Assembly: GCA_040880485.1 (NCBI GenBank)
Contig: JBBDIJ010000007.1
Location: 95,770 to 159,769, forward strand
Direction: 5' to 3'
Source: JBBDIJ01 sp040880485
GTDB lineage: Bacteria; Bacteroidota; Rhodothermia; Balneolales; Balneolaceae
Length of the DNA stretch: 64,000 nucleotides
Shown: piece after piece, positions 17,511-26,986 of the stretch
How the letters are laid out: each line of letters begins with the position of its first letter
Numbering within the stretch: position 1 is the first letter of the stretch
Translations under genes and position numbers: made by a program
The notes under the pieces: model-generated
What the model saw: only the letters and a program-made list of their open reading frames with translations
Databases searched by the model: none
Told to the model about the DNA's origin: nothing

Positions 17511-17546
17511 AAGCCGCAAACTCACATAGAGCTAGCGGCTTTTTTG
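17511..17546 (+). terminator. Rho-independent terminator after tRNA-Asp
   Basis: AAGCCGC (17511-17517) pairs with GCGGCTT (17535-17541), followed by a T-rich run to 17546. From here to 17722 I see no gene or clear site. Confidence 0.85.
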
Positions 17547-17722
17547 TTTTCTGTAGTGTATACAGATATCCCGTCTGATATTTTCCGAATGGCATTACCA
17601 ATGAGTTAGCTACAAAAACTCATGCACATCAAATAAGTATTATGTCATAATCCGGTTTAGTAAGTTCCGGGTATCATAATTGATTCTCACATAGTGACGA
17701 ATAAAAATTAGGTCATTTTCTA

Positions 17723-19690
17723 TTGAAGAAAGGATTCCGATTAATCGAACGCTTTAATTTTTTACTGGAGCGCCAGTTTGTAAAAGGGGCTCATTATCAG
17801 CTACTCATTGTTGCAGCCCTGATAGGTCTTATATCTATTATCGGTGGTATTCTGGTGATACCAACTGGTGAACCACTTGATAATTTTGGCGACTCCGTTT
17901 GGTGGGCGTTCCTCCGATTATCTGATCCGGGTTACCTGGGAGACGATCAGGGAGTTTGGAGACGCATCATATCGACCCTGATTACCGTTGCCGGATATGT
18001 TGTTTTCCTCGGTGCACTCGTTGCCATAATTACGACCTGGCTACATGGAAAAATGCGGATTCTTGAACAAGGGTTGACACCTGTAACAGCTGAAAATCAC
18101 ATTCTGATTCTGGGCTGGACAAACCGCACCATTCCGATTGCCGGTGAATTGTTCCAGTCTGTTCATCGGCTCCGACGTTTTTTAAGGAGTGTGGGTTCCA
18201 GAAATTTACAACTAATCATATTAGCCGATGATGTTACTCCTCACCGATTACAAGAACTAAAAGACGATGAGTTAATCGGTAGACGCGCGCATGACATAAT
18301 TCTTCGATCAGGCACACCACTGGACAACGAACATCTTGAGCGCGTAGATAGCTCTCGAGCCTCCGCAATCATTATTCCGAGTCATTCCACGGGACCGCAA
18401 GATTTAATTAATGCCGATGTGGAAACGATTAAGATATTGTTATCTCTGAATGAACATCCGAATTCAAAACGAGAGACGGAACAGCCATTTGTTGTTGCTG
18501 AAATACAGGATGAGCGAAAACGAAAAGCTGCTCATCGAGCCTATTCCGGTCCCCTCGAAGTCATTGCCAGTGACTCTATTATAAGTCGCCTGATTGCCCA
18601 GAATGTTCGCCATCCACGCTTATCTGATGTATATAATGATCTTCTTTCACGCAAAAAAAACAATAATATCTTTGTAAGAGAACACGCCGAAACGATTGGA
18701 AGAGCATTGGCTGATATAGAAGCTGTCTTTCCCAATACCATCATTTTAGGTGTCGTCAGATGGGAGAATGATGATTTTGTCCCCTATTTGAATATGCCTG
18801 GTGAGTTTAAAGTAAAAGAAAACGATCGGTTGGTCTTTTGGGCACGCTCTTTTGAGGATACGGAAATCAAGGAAAAGATTTCTGATTCACATATACATAA
18901 TGCCGATTGGAAATCTAGAAATGAGATCCTTAAACATCAGGAGAAATCGGTTGATAAGAAGGTGCTTATAATGGGCTGGAATCACCGAATTCCTGCTCTG
19001 ATAAATGAGTTTAGCACCTATAAAGGTGAAAAATATGAAATTGATATTGTTTCTGTTACCTCTGCTGATAAACGTAACAAAGCAATGGATTTGTTTGATA
19101 TTTCTTCGAGCAGCGCAACGTACAGACAAATTGAGAGTGATTATCTGACTGAAGCGGAATTAAGGAGGCTTAACCCTGCCGGGTACGATAATATCATTTT
19201 AGCGAACAGTGATCGCCTGGCAAATGAAGTAGCAGATGCCCGATTGATTGTTGGTTATATACTTCTGGAAGAAATTCTGAAACAGGAAAAGGCCAATCCT
19301 CAGATTCTATTGGAGCTCTCTGATCCTGATAATGAAATTCTTATGTCCGCTTATAATAATGAAGTGATCATCAGTCCTTTGATCATTAGCCATCTGCTTG
19401 CACATGTTGCTCTTCGTCGGGAACTGCACGCCATATATAATGAGCTATTTACAGTAGGTGGTGCTGAAATTATCTTTCGGGATCCTGAAGAATATGAGCT
19501 GGATATAGAGAGCTCTACATTCTCTGAACTAAAAAAGATTGCCTCGAGGTTTGGTGAAACAGCACTTGGAATATATTCGCAAAATATTTCTTCACCGGGA
19601 AAATTATTACTTCAGTTGAATCCAGCTCCCGATGAGATTCTTAATTACAGACAAAAAAATACAAAGATAGTGGTATTGACTACCTATTAG
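17723..19690 (+). CDS. CASTOR/POLLUX-type ion-channel protein with two RCK-like NAD-binding domains
   Basis: The 655-residue product has two N-terminal membrane helices (about residues 25-45 and 85-108) flanking a pore-like segment, FGDSVWWAFLRLSDPGYLG (about 54-72). Two tandem Rossmann-like TrkA-N/RCK regions follow. The first begins at NHILILGWTNRTIPIAGEL near 124, the second at KKVLIMGWNHRIPALINEF near 412. Related plant CASTOR/POLLUX proteins are cation channels; the ion here is not known. The start is TTG: an in-frame TAA occurs six codons upstream and no ATG precedes the first helix. It is unlinked to its neighbours by strand spacing (170 bases to the next gene). Confidence 0.82.
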   Translation: MKKGFRLIERFNFLLERQFVKGAHYQLLIVAALIGLISIIGGILVIPTGEPLDNFGDSVWWAFLRLSDPGYLGDDQGVWRRIISTLITVAGYVVFLGALVAIITTWLHGKMRILEQGLTPVTAENHILILGWTNRTIPIAGELFQSVHRLRRFLRSVGSRNLQLIILADDVTPHRLQELKDDELIGRRAHDIILRSGTPLDNEHLERVDSSRASAIIIPSHSTGPQDLINADVETIKILLSLNEHPNSKRETEQPFVVAEIQDERKRKAAHRAYSGPLEVIASDSIISRLIAQNVRHPRLSDVYNDLLSRKKNNNIFVREHAETIGRALADIEAVFPNTIILGVVRWENDDFVPYLNMPGEFKVKENDRLVFWARSFEDTEIKEKISDSHIHNADWKSRNEILKHQEKSVDKKVLIMGWNHRIPALINEFSTYKGEKYEIDIVSVTSADKRNKAMDLFDISSSSATYRQIESDYLTEAELRRLNPAGYDNIILANSDRLANEVADARLIVGYILLEEILKQEKANPQILLELSDPDNEILMSAYNNEVIISPLIISHLLAHVALRRELHAIYNELFTVGGAEIIFRDPEEYELDIESSTFSELKKIASRFGETALGIYSQNISSPGKLLLQLNPAPDEILNYRQKNTKIVVLTTY

Positions 19691-19860
19691 GCGATTTATA
19701 CGGCAAGGCATCTTCCAATTTAAATGGTTGTTACTGTTATGTACAGTGGCCGGCAGTTATAATAAATGGGTAGAGACCGAAATCACCATCATGTACCGTA
19801 TAGTTGTTATATTGTCACTCTACAATTTTGAAGAGCACACCTGAACTTAGTCTATATATT

Positions 19861-20829
19861 ATGAAAACTGTTCTGACAAGCTATCGACGTGACGCGGTCA
19901 TACTCGTTTCGTCTCTGCTACTTTCTATTGGTATTCTCTCTTTCACCGGAAATAACAGTGAGTACGCCGATGGAGAGCAAATGAGTGATGATCCGGATGT
20001 AATCCGGGAAGATGCGATTTTACGTGACTATACAGTGGCCAACGTTACAACACCACCGGATGAGTTAGATCTGGATTCATTTTACCAAAAATATACGGAT
20101 GCACTCGGGATCCCTGTAATTGGCAGTTCAGATGTTCCTGACATCGCATTTCTTGTGGCCCGCGATGTTGTGATCACGATGCTTGCCAAAAGAGCCGACC
20201 TGAGAAGTCATATGGCTGAAAATGGATTCCGTCTGGCCATCATGGCAGATACAGACTCCACTACGGATCTGCCGGAACAGAGGGATTGGAGAAAACCTTC
20301 GCTGGACGACCGGAGGCTGACCGACGGAGAGAGAAGAAACTATGACAGGATCGCGGCCATGACCGACCAGCAGTACTGGAATACCAGAGCAAGAGGAATG
20401 GGAGGGAGACTCTCTTCCTGTGCCGAAGAGAACATACTCGGATATCCTGGCACACGGTATTATGGTGAAAATATACTTGTTCACGAGTTTAGTCATGGTA
20501 TTCACAGTGCCATCCGACAAGTAGATCCCGAATTGAACAGCCGAATAAGTGAGGCGTACGACAGTGCTGTCGATCAGGGCCTCTGGCGTGGACATTACGG
20601 AGGGAATACGGTAGCCGAGTATTGGGCCGAAGGAACACAGTATTGGTTTAATTCCAATTATGACCACTACTTCGATGATTTTCACATAGCCACTCACGAA
20701 GATTTGGAAGAGTATGACCCGACTCTGTTTGCACTTTTGGGCGAAGTTTATGGAACCAATCATATACCGATGGATGTGTACTATATGCATGAATCCAGGC
20801 TCCGAGCTCAGAGATCGACAAACAGATAG
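19861..20829 (+). CDS. Secreted HExxH metallopeptidase-like protein
   Basis: I start at the ATG at 19861 because a signal sequence follows (VILVSSLLLSIGILSFTG). An earlier in-frame start adds 19 residues without a better signal. The 322-residue product has a zinc motif H208-E209-F-S-H212 (ILVHEFSHGIH) and a likely third ligand E257 in EYWAEGTQYWF, 48 residues on, as in gluzincins. The region GFRLAIMADTDSTTDLPEQRDW looks like the substrate-edge strand seen in such folds. It may act in the periplasm or outside; its substrate is unknown. mnmG starts about 40 bases after the stop. I do not recognise a named family. Confidence 0.72.
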   Translation: MKTVLTSYRRDAVILVSSLLLSIGILSFTGNNSEYADGEQMSDDPDVIREDAILRDYTVANVTTPPDELDLDSFYQKYTDALGIPVIGSSDVPDIAFLVARDVVITMLAKRADLRSHMAENGFRLAIMADTDSTTDLPEQRDWRKPSLDDRRLTDGERRNYDRIAAMTDQQYWNTRARGMGGRLSSCAEENILGYPGTRYYGENILVHEFSHGIHSAIRQVDPELNSRISEAYDSAVDQGLWRGHYGGNTVAEYWAEGTQYWFNSNYDHYFDDFHIATHEDLEEYDPTLFALLGEVYGTNHIPMDVYYMHESRLRAQRSTNR

Positions 20830-20867
20830 ATAAGAGAGACAGTAAGCTAATAAAAAACAAGTATATA

Positions 20868-22754
20868 ATGTCTGTTCAACCACTCTACGATGTAATCGTT
20901 GTGGGTGCCGGGCATGCCGGCAGTGAGGCGGCAGGAGCGGCCGCAGCCATGGGGTGTAAAACGCTTCTGATAACCATGAGTCTGGAAGCGATTGCCCGAA
21001 TGTCATGCAATCCGGCAATGGGTGGCGTGGCCAAAGGGCAACTTGTAAGAGAGATTGACGCGCTGGGTGGGTTAAGTGGTATTGTAAGCGATCAAACCGG
21101 TGTTCAGTTCAGAATGTTGAACAGGAGCAAGGGCCCCGCCATGTGGAGCCCCCGCTGCCAGAGTGATCGAACACAATATTCACTCAGGATGCGAGAGCTT
21201 CTTGAAGGACTGGATCAGCTCCATTTTCGTCAGGATAATGTAGTGGAACTGCTCACTAATGAATCGGGTAGCGGGACAAAAGGTGTGGTAACCCAAACAG
21301 GTCAACACTTCTACGCAAAAAGTGTAGTGTTGACTACTGGTACCTTTGGTAATGGTGTAATTCACATTGGCGAAACCCAGTTTGGGGGCGGACGATCTGG
21401 GGAGAGAGCTTCAATCGGTATATCCGCTTCATTGGAAAAACTGGGATTTGAAACCGGACGTTTGAAGACGGGAACTCCTCCCAGGCTCGATGGGCGCTCT
21501 ATAGACTACAGCGAACTCGAGATTCAGTATGGCGACGAAGATCCCGGACCATTCTCCTTTCTTACCGAATTCCTGCCGGATCTGGAAGAACAGATGACCT
21601 GCTGGATTGCCAATACCAATGAGAAGGTGCATCAATTGCTTAAAAGCGGTTTCGACAGAAGCCCGATGTTTAGTGGACGAATTAAGTCGGTGGGTCCCAG
21701 GTACTGCCCCAGTATTGAGGATAAAATCAATCGATTTGCAGATAAGGAGAGCCATCAGCTTTTTTTAGAACCTGAAGGCCGGAATACCTATGAGATGTAT
21801 CTGAACGGTTTTTCCACTTCGCTTCCTGAAGAGGTTCAGATCGAAGCGATGAGAGCTATACCCGGTTTTAATGATGTGGTCATGCTCAGACCAGGATATG
21901 CTATTGAATATGACTATTTCCCTCCATGGCAGATCAGTCGCACGATGGAGACAAAACGTGTGGAAGGTCTCTATTTTGCGGGGCAGATCAATGGAACCAC
22001 CGGTTATGAAGAGGCTGCCTGTCAGGGCTTGATGGCGGGCATCAATGCAGCATTACGAGTACAGGGAAAGGGTGGTTTTATACTTAAGAGATCCGAGGCG
22101 TACATAGGGGTTTTGATCGATGACCTCATCAATAAGGGCACAGAAGAGCCTTACAGAATGTTCACCTCAAGAGCCGAACACAGAATTCTTTTAAGACAAG
22201 ACAATGCGGATTTAAGGCTCACTGAACCGGGGTACCGAATTGGACTTGTTACTGAATCACGTTATCAACGTTTCAGTAAGAAGAAAAGTAAAATCGATGA
22301 TCTTATGGATCACCTTTCTGAAAGGACGATTCGGCCGGAAGTGATGAATTTGATGCTGGAAGGAAAGGGTACAACCGGACTAAAACAGCCAGTGAAGGCA
22401 AAAAGTTTGATCCCGAGGCCGCAGATTGGCTTGCGTGATCTAATGGATGCCGATAGAGAACTGAATGAAGAGATTTCAAGTATTTCTGATAATCAGGAAG
22501 TACTTGAACAGGTCGAAATTCAGATCAAGTATGAAGGTTATATTCAGAAGGAGTTTGAAATGGTGGAAGAGCTCAGCCGACAGGAGGAGAGAGAGATCCC
22601 AACCAAAATCAATTACAGTAATATTCAGAGCCTTTCGACAGAAGGGCGGCAGAAGCTTGAAAGGATTAAGCCGGAAACCGTTGGACAGGCTAGCAGGATA
22701 AGCGGGGTTTCAGCAAGTGATGTAGCTGTTCTTCTTGTCTACCTAAAGAACTGA
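20868..22754 (+). CDS. mnmG: tRNA uridine-5-carboxymethylaminomethyl modification enzyme MnmG (GidA)
   Basis: With MnmE, MnmG installs the cmnm5/nm5 group on U34 of several tRNAs, using FAD. The 628-residue length is standard. The FAD-binding Rossmann motif VIVVGAGHAGSEAAGAAAAMG is at residues 9-29, with MSCNPAMGGVAKGQLVREID near 45-65 and GLYFAGQINGTTGYEEAA near 365. The C-terminal MnmE/tRNA-interaction region ends with ASRISGVSASDVAVLLVYLK. rsmG begins 11 bases after the stop; mnmG-rsmG pairs are typical of origin-proximal DNA. Confidence 0.97.
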   Translation: MSVQPLYDVIVVGAGHAGSEAAGAAAAMGCKTLLITMSLEAIARMSCNPAMGGVAKGQLVREIDALGGLSGIVSDQTGVQFRMLNRSKGPAMWSPRCQSDRTQYSLRMRELLEGLDQLHFRQDNVVELLTNESGSGTKGVVTQTGQHFYAKSVVLTTGTFGNGVIHIGETQFGGGRSGERASIGISASLEKLGFETGRLKTGTPPRLDGRSIDYSELEIQYGDEDPGPFSFLTEFLPDLEEQMTCWIANTNEKVHQLLKSGFDRSPMFSGRIKSVGPRYCPSIEDKINRFADKESHQLFLEPEGRNTYEMYLNGFSTSLPEEVQIEAMRAIPGFNDVVMLRPGYAIEYDYFPPWQISRTMETKRVEGLYFAGQINGTTGYEEAACQGLMAGINAALRVQGKGGFILKRSEAYIGVLIDDLINKGTEEPYRMFTSRAEHRILLRQDNADLRLTEPGYRIGLVTESRYQRFSKKKSKIDDLMDHLSERTIRPEVMNLMLEGKGTTGLKQPVKAKSLIPRPQIGLRDLMDADRELNEEISSISDNQEVLEQVEIQIKYEGYIQKEFEMVEELSRQEEREIPTKINYSNIQSLSTEGRQKLERIKPETVGQASRISGVSASDVAVLLVYLKN

Positions 22755-22765
22755 ACGCTCTTTAT

Positions 22766-23410
22766 ATGAACTTTACGGAGCAAAAGGTTTCACGTGAAAC
22801 ATTGACAATCGCCCGTACGCTCTGCGGGGAGAATGAAAAAAGAGTCAATGAGTGGCTGAGTCTTTTAGAGTGGTGGAACCAAAAAATCAATCTGGTAAGC
22901 CGCAATGTTTCACGTGAAACATTGCGTGAGCATGTGGTGCACTCCATGCTGCCGTGGTGTGATGGCCATCTGGATTGTGCTTCCTGTTGGGTCGATGCGG
23001 GAAGTGGGGGTGGCTTTCCCGGAATACCTTTGGCTCTGATGATTCAGGATAAAAAGTGGGTGATCAACGATATTGTTGACAAAAAAGTGAGTGCGGTACG
23101 GCAGATGGTGTATCAGTTGAAGCTGAAAAACGTAGAGTTGAATAAGGGTTCCATTGAAGGGGTGAAGCCATCGGATGGCTGGGGCTTGTTGACTAAACAC
23201 GCCTTTTCAGTCGTAGATCTCATGGAAATGATTGACCCCGGAAAGTGGACTCGAATCCTCTTTTACAAGGGGGTAAAAGAGGCGAGAGAGGAGGTAGTTC
23301 ATTGGAATGGAGAGGGAGTCGTTACGCTTTACTCATTCGATTTTGGGGATGATGAACCCTTTTACCAGGGGAAAGGGTTGCTGGTTATTAAGCCAGCAAA
23401 TAGTGAATAA
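22766..23410 (+). CDS. rsmG: 16S rRNA (guanine527-N7)-methyltransferase RsmG (GidB)
   Basis: The enzyme methylates G527 of 16S rRNA with S-adenosylmethionine. The 214-residue product has the AdoMet-binding motif WVDAGSGGGFPGIPLAL near residues 74-90 and the preceding LVEWWNQKINLVSR-type helix (EWWNQKINLVSR). The N-terminal part contains VSRET twice, near residues 8-12 and 48-52, each encoded by a parS-like palindrome, so the DNA serves as both coding sequence and ParB site. The last third is shorter and less conserved than usual but has no frame break. No parA/parB follows; a WYL regulator does. Confidence 0.93.
   Translation: MNFTEQKVSRETLTIARTLCGENEKRVNEWLSLLEWWNQKINLVSRNVSRETLREHVVHSMLPWCDGHLDCASCWVDAGSGGGFPGIPLALMIQDKKWVINDIVDKKVSAVRQMVYQLKLKNVELNKGSIEGVKPSDGWGLLTKHAFSVVDLMEMIDPGKWTRILFYKGVKEAREEVVHWNGEGVVTLYSFDFGDDEPFYQGKGLLVIKPANSE
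22786..22801. promoter_or_regulatory. parS: parS-like ParB-binding site, copy 1 (inside rsmG)
   Basis: The sequence is GGTTTCACGTGAAACA, matching the widely conserved bacterial parS palindrome TGTTTCACGTGAAACA at 15 of 16 positions. It encodes VSRET in rsmG. Confidence 0.83.
22906..22921. promoter_or_regulatory. parS: parS ParB-binding site, copy 2 (inside rsmG)
   Basis: This is an exact TGTTTCACGTGAAACA, extended by flanking AA and TT into a perfect 20-base palindrome at 22904-22923. It lies exactly 120 bases (40 codons) after copy 1, again encoding VSRET in frame. ParB bound here would nucleate the origin-segregation complex. Confidence 0.9.
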
Positions 23411-23431
23411 AATGAATTAAATCGTGTTGTT

Positions 23432-24400
23432 ATGTCCCGGATGAAGAGTTCTGAAAGACGTATGAAGATGATTCTGATGCTTCAGGAAGCAACGGGGAGG
23501 ATTACGGTAGACAGAATGGCTGATCTGTTTAGCGTGAGTCGTAGAACCATTTTTCGGGATCTGAATGCCCTGTCGGAGATCAATGTACCTGTTACCTGGG
23601 AAGAGTACAGTGGGTATGGAATACTTCCGGGTTATAAAGTACCGCCCCTTATGTTTACATCAAGAGAGTTGGCCACCATAATGGTAGGCCTCAATTTTGT
23701 GAAGTCGCAGGTAGATCGTGAACTGGCTGAAGATGCCGAAGGGGTAGAACTGAAAGTGAAGAACGTACTGCCAGACAAATTGAAAGTGTTTATGGAGTCC
23801 CTTGCCGGGCGAACTGTCGTGGATCCATTTCTCCATTACGGTTCAGAGAAGAGGAGCGGGGGCAGCTGGTATTTGATCAGTAGTGCAATCTCTCAGCAGC
23901 GAGCCATTCAATTCAGCTATCAGCGGAAACGGGATGGCGCACTATCGGAAAGAATTTTAGACCCCTACCTTCTGGTTTTCTACCGTGATCACTGGAACGT
24001 GATCGGATATTCACACGAAAGGAAAGATTTGCGAAATTTTGTGCTTGATCGGATGTCGAATATAGAGATGAGGCCCGAAAAATTTGAGCCGAAAGCAGAA
24101 ATTGACGCAGAACGTTCTATTTTTCGATTTGACGGGCCTGCTCAGGATATAGGGGTAGAGGTCGTCAGAAGCAGTTTTGATCGATTTATGGCTAATCTAC
24201 CAACTAAGTTAATTAAGAAAAGTGAGGTAAACTCCAAAATAATTAAGGCAACCTTTCGTTTTGATAATTTGGACTATATCAATGAATGGCTGCTTCAATT
24301 TGGTGACAAGGTACGGGTTACCGAACCCGAGCATCTACTACAGATGCGAAGAGATCTGCTGACCCGGCTTACAGAGCAGGCCGGTTCCGTGAAGAAGTAA
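23432..24400 (+). CDS. HTH/WYL-domain transcriptional regulator (YafY-like)
   Basis: The 322-residue product begins with a winged helix-turn-helix (residues about 8-65: RMKMILMLQEATGRITVDRMADLFSVSRRTIFRDL). The WYL domain follows at about 145-215 (SAISQQRAIQFSYQRKRDGALSERILDPYLLVFYRDHWNVIGY) and a WCX-type C-terminal part ends the chain. WYL proteins often sense small molecules or nucleic acid and control nearby genes or DNA-damage responses; the target here is not evident. It sits 21 bases after rsmG and converges with gyrA. Confidence 0.9.
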   Translation: MSRMKSSERRMKMILMLQEATGRITVDRMADLFSVSRRTIFRDLNALSEINVPVTWEEYSGYGILPGYKVPPLMFTSRELATIMVGLNFVKSQVDRELAEDAEGVELKVKNVLPDKLKVFMESLAGRTVVDPFLHYGSEKRSGGSWYLISSAISQQRAIQFSYQRKRDGALSERILDPYLLVFYRDHWNVIGYSHERKDLRNFVLDRMSNIEMRPEKFEPKAEIDAERSIFRFDGPAQDIGVEVVRSSFDRFMANLPTKLIKKSEVNSKIIKATFRFDNLDYINEWLLQFGDKVRVTEPEHLLQMRRDLLTRLTEQAGSVKK

Positions 24401-24430
24401 GGGAGTACCCAGACTCGTCAGTTACAGATT

Positions 24431-26887
24431 TTAAATCTCCTCTTCTTCATCCTCATTAACGACCCGGGTGACCGCTCCAATCTTGCCTTCATCGTCCAGA
24501 CGAATAATGCGGACTCCCTGAGTGTTTCTCCCCATCGTACGAATGCCTTTGCACTGCATCCTGATGACCTTGCCTCGCTCGGTAATGACCATCAAATCAT
24601 CCTCATCGGTTACCTCTTTTAATGAGATCAGCTTACCGGTCTTCGGAGTCACCTTCATGGTAATCACTCCCTTCCCTCCACGGGACTGATCCCGATAGTC
24701 GTCCACCAGGGAGCGCTTGCCATATCCTTTTTCGGAAATTGCAAGAACCGTAGCTTCATGAGAGTTACGAATGACCACCATATCGACGATCTCGTCTCCT
24801 TTATCAAGCTTCATTCCGCGAACACCGGATGTGTTACGCCCGGTCTCTCTGGCCTGGCTTTCTTGAAAACGGATTGCCCGTCCATTTCGGTTCGCCAGAA
24901 TAATATCACTCTCTCCATCTGTGAGCGATGCCCCGAGCAGATGATCGTCCTCCCTAATATTGATGGCGATGATTCCGTCTCTCCGGGGTCGGCTGTAGGC
25001 TTCGAGTGCCGTCTTTTTCACCTGACCCTTTTTGGTGGCCATAATGATATAGTGATTGTTGATATACTCCTCATCATCCAGTGTTTTCACCGGGACAAAT
25101 GTCATGATACGGTCATCTTTTTCGATGTCAATCATATTGACAATGGCACGACCCCGGGCCAACCTTGACCCTTCTGGGATTTCGTAAACCCTTAGCCAGT
25201 AACAGCTTCCCTTTTCTGTGAAGAAGAGAATATAGTTATGATTGGTTGCCACAAACAGATGTTCTACAAAGTCGTCGTCCTTGGTAGTGGTTCCTTTCAT
25301 TCCCTTTCCACCCCGCCTTTGTCTGCGATATCCGCTTACCGGCATCCTCTTTATATAGCCGTTGTTGGAGATCGTGACCACAACATCTTCATCGGCAATC
25401 ATATCCTCGATGTTGAAATCTTCGGCAGAGTAGACGATCTGTGTTCTGCGCTCGTCTTCATACCGGCTTTTCAGGTCAAGAAGCTCTTCCCTGATAATAG
25501 ATGTCTGTTCGTCCCTGTTGGAGAGAATGGTACGAAAGCCGTTGATCTTTTCGATGATTTCAGAATACTCAAAATCGATCTTCTCTCTCTCCAGGCCGGT
25601 CAATTTCTGAAGCCTCATGTCCAGAATGGCTTTGGCCTGGATGTCTGTAAGCGCAAACTTCTTCCGCAGGGCTACATTGGCCTCATTTGGATTACCGGAA
25701 GCACGAATGGTTTTAATCACCTCATCAAGATTATCGAGGGCAATCTTCAGGCCTTCAAGGATGTGAGCCCTGGCTTCTACCTGATCGAGGTCGTACATCG
25801 ATCGACGAATAATGACTTCAATCCTATGCTCTACATAGTGATAGATCAATTCCCTAAGAGACATCACCCGTGGCCGTCCCTTAACCAGCGCCAGGTTGAT
25901 GACGCCGAACGTCTGCTGCATCTGGGTGTACTTGTAGAGTTGGTTCAATACCACACCGGCATTGGCTCCACGCTTCAGCATGATGACAATGCGCATTCCA
26001 TCCCGATCGGACTCGTCCCGGATTTCCGAGATTTCCGTAATCTTTTCGTTCTGAACCAGATCGGCAATCTTCTCAATCAGGGTAGCCTTGTTTACCTGAT
26101 AGGGAATCTCCGTGACTACAATCTGTTCACGGTTATTCCTCATCTCCTCTACATTCGCGCGCGCACGAATGGTTAATTTACCACGTCCCGTTTCGTAGGC
26201 ATCCTTTACACCTTCATATCCGTAAATAATTCCACCGGTAGGGAAATCCGGGGCTTTTATGTGCTCCATTAACCCTTTGACGGTAATCTCCGGGTCATCA
26301 AGAAAGGCAACAATTCCATCAACGACCTCACTGACACTATGTGGAGGCATATTGGTTGCCATACCGACTGCTATTCCGGAAGCACCATTCAGCAGAAGGT
26401 TCGGAGGAAGAGCGGGCAGAACCGTGGGCTCGTGAAGCGTGTCATCAAAATTCTGTTGGTAATCAGCTGTCTCCTTATTGATGTCGGTGAGCATCTCCTC
26501 TGCAAGCCGCTGCATACGAACTTCGGTATAACGCATGGCAGCAGCTGAATCTCCATCTACAGAGCCAAAGTTGCCCTGGCCATCCACAAGGGGATAGCGA
26601 AGCGAGAAGTCCTGAACCATTCTTACAATAGAGTCGTACACGGCAGAGTCGCCATGCGGGTGATACTTACCAAGTACCTCACCGACAATTCTGGCACTCT
26701 TCTTGTAATTACGATTATGGAGCATTCCAAGTTCACTCATTCCGTAGAGTACTCGGCGATGCACAGGTTTCAAACCGTCCCGCACATCGGGCAGAGCTCG
26801 CGATACAATCACAGACATCGAGTAATCGATGTATGACGACTGCATCTCATCTTCAATCGAAATGGGTATAATCTTTTCTCTGGCCAT
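24431..26887 (-). CDS. gyrA: DNA gyrase subunit A
   Basis: GyrA cuts and rejoins DNA during ATP-driven negative supercoiling. The 818-residue chain has the N-terminal SYIDYSMSVIVSRALPDVRDGL, the quinolone-region sequence HPHGDSAVYDSIVRM with the usual Ser and Asp, and the catalytic Tyr in AAAMRYTEVRM near residue 120. The GyrA box RRQRRGGKGMKG near 530-545 separates gyrase from topoisomerase IV. The C-terminal domain has pinwheel repeats such as GRNTSGVRGMKL and GRNTQGVRIIRL. It lies about 100 bases downstream of gyrB on the same strand. Confidence 0.97.
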   Translation of the reverse strand: MAREKIIPISIEDEMQSSYIDYSMSVIVSRALPDVRDGLKPVHRRVLYGMSELGMLHNRNYKKSARIVGEVLGKYHPHGDSAVYDSIVRMVQDFSLRYPLVDGQGNFGSVDGDSAAAMRYTEVRMQRLAEEMLTDINKETADYQQNFDDTLHEPTVLPALPPNLLLNGASGIAVGMATNMPPHSVSEVVDGIVAFLDDPEITVKGLMEHIKAPDFPTGGIIYGYEGVKDAYETGRGKLTIRARANVEEMRNNREQIVVTEIPYQVNKATLIEKIADLVQNEKITEISEIRDESDRDGMRIVIMLKRGANAGVVLNQLYKYTQMQQTFGVINLALVKGRPRVMSLRELIYHYVEHRIEVIIRRSMYDLDQVEARAHILEGLKIALDNLDEVIKTIRASGNPNEANVALRKKFALTDIQAKAILDMRLQKLTGLEREKIDFEYSEIIEKINGFRTILSNRDEQTSIIREELLDLKSRYEDERRTQIVYSAEDFNIEDMIADEDVVVTISNNGYIKRMPVSGYRRQRRGGKGMKGTTTKDDDFVEHLFVATNHNYILFFTEKGSCYWLRVYEIPEGSRLARGRAIVNMIDIEKDDRIMTFVPVKTLDDEEYINNHYIIMATKKGQVKKTALEAYSRPRRDGIIAINIREDDHLLGASLTDGESDIILANRNGRAIRFQESQARETGRNTSGVRGMKLDKGDEIVDMVVIRNSHEATVLAISEKGYGKRSLVDDYRDQSRGGKGVITMKVTPKTGKLISLKEVTDEDDLMVITERGKVIRMQCKGIRTMGRNTQGVRIIRLDDEGKIGAVTRVVNEDEEEEI

Positions 26888-26986
26888 ACTTCAGCGTTGT
26901 TGTAGGAATCTTAATTACGATTCAGGGACGAACAGAAAATGCACATTCGGTTCAACCCGATGGGTGTTGTTCGGTTTGCCGCCAGG

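Noticed and set aside
25238..26176. Open frame antisense to gyrA (and a similar one antisense to gyrB at 28064-28954)
   Set aside because: gyrA and gyrB are unmistakable on the other strand and no ribosome-binding site or domain supports the antisense frames.
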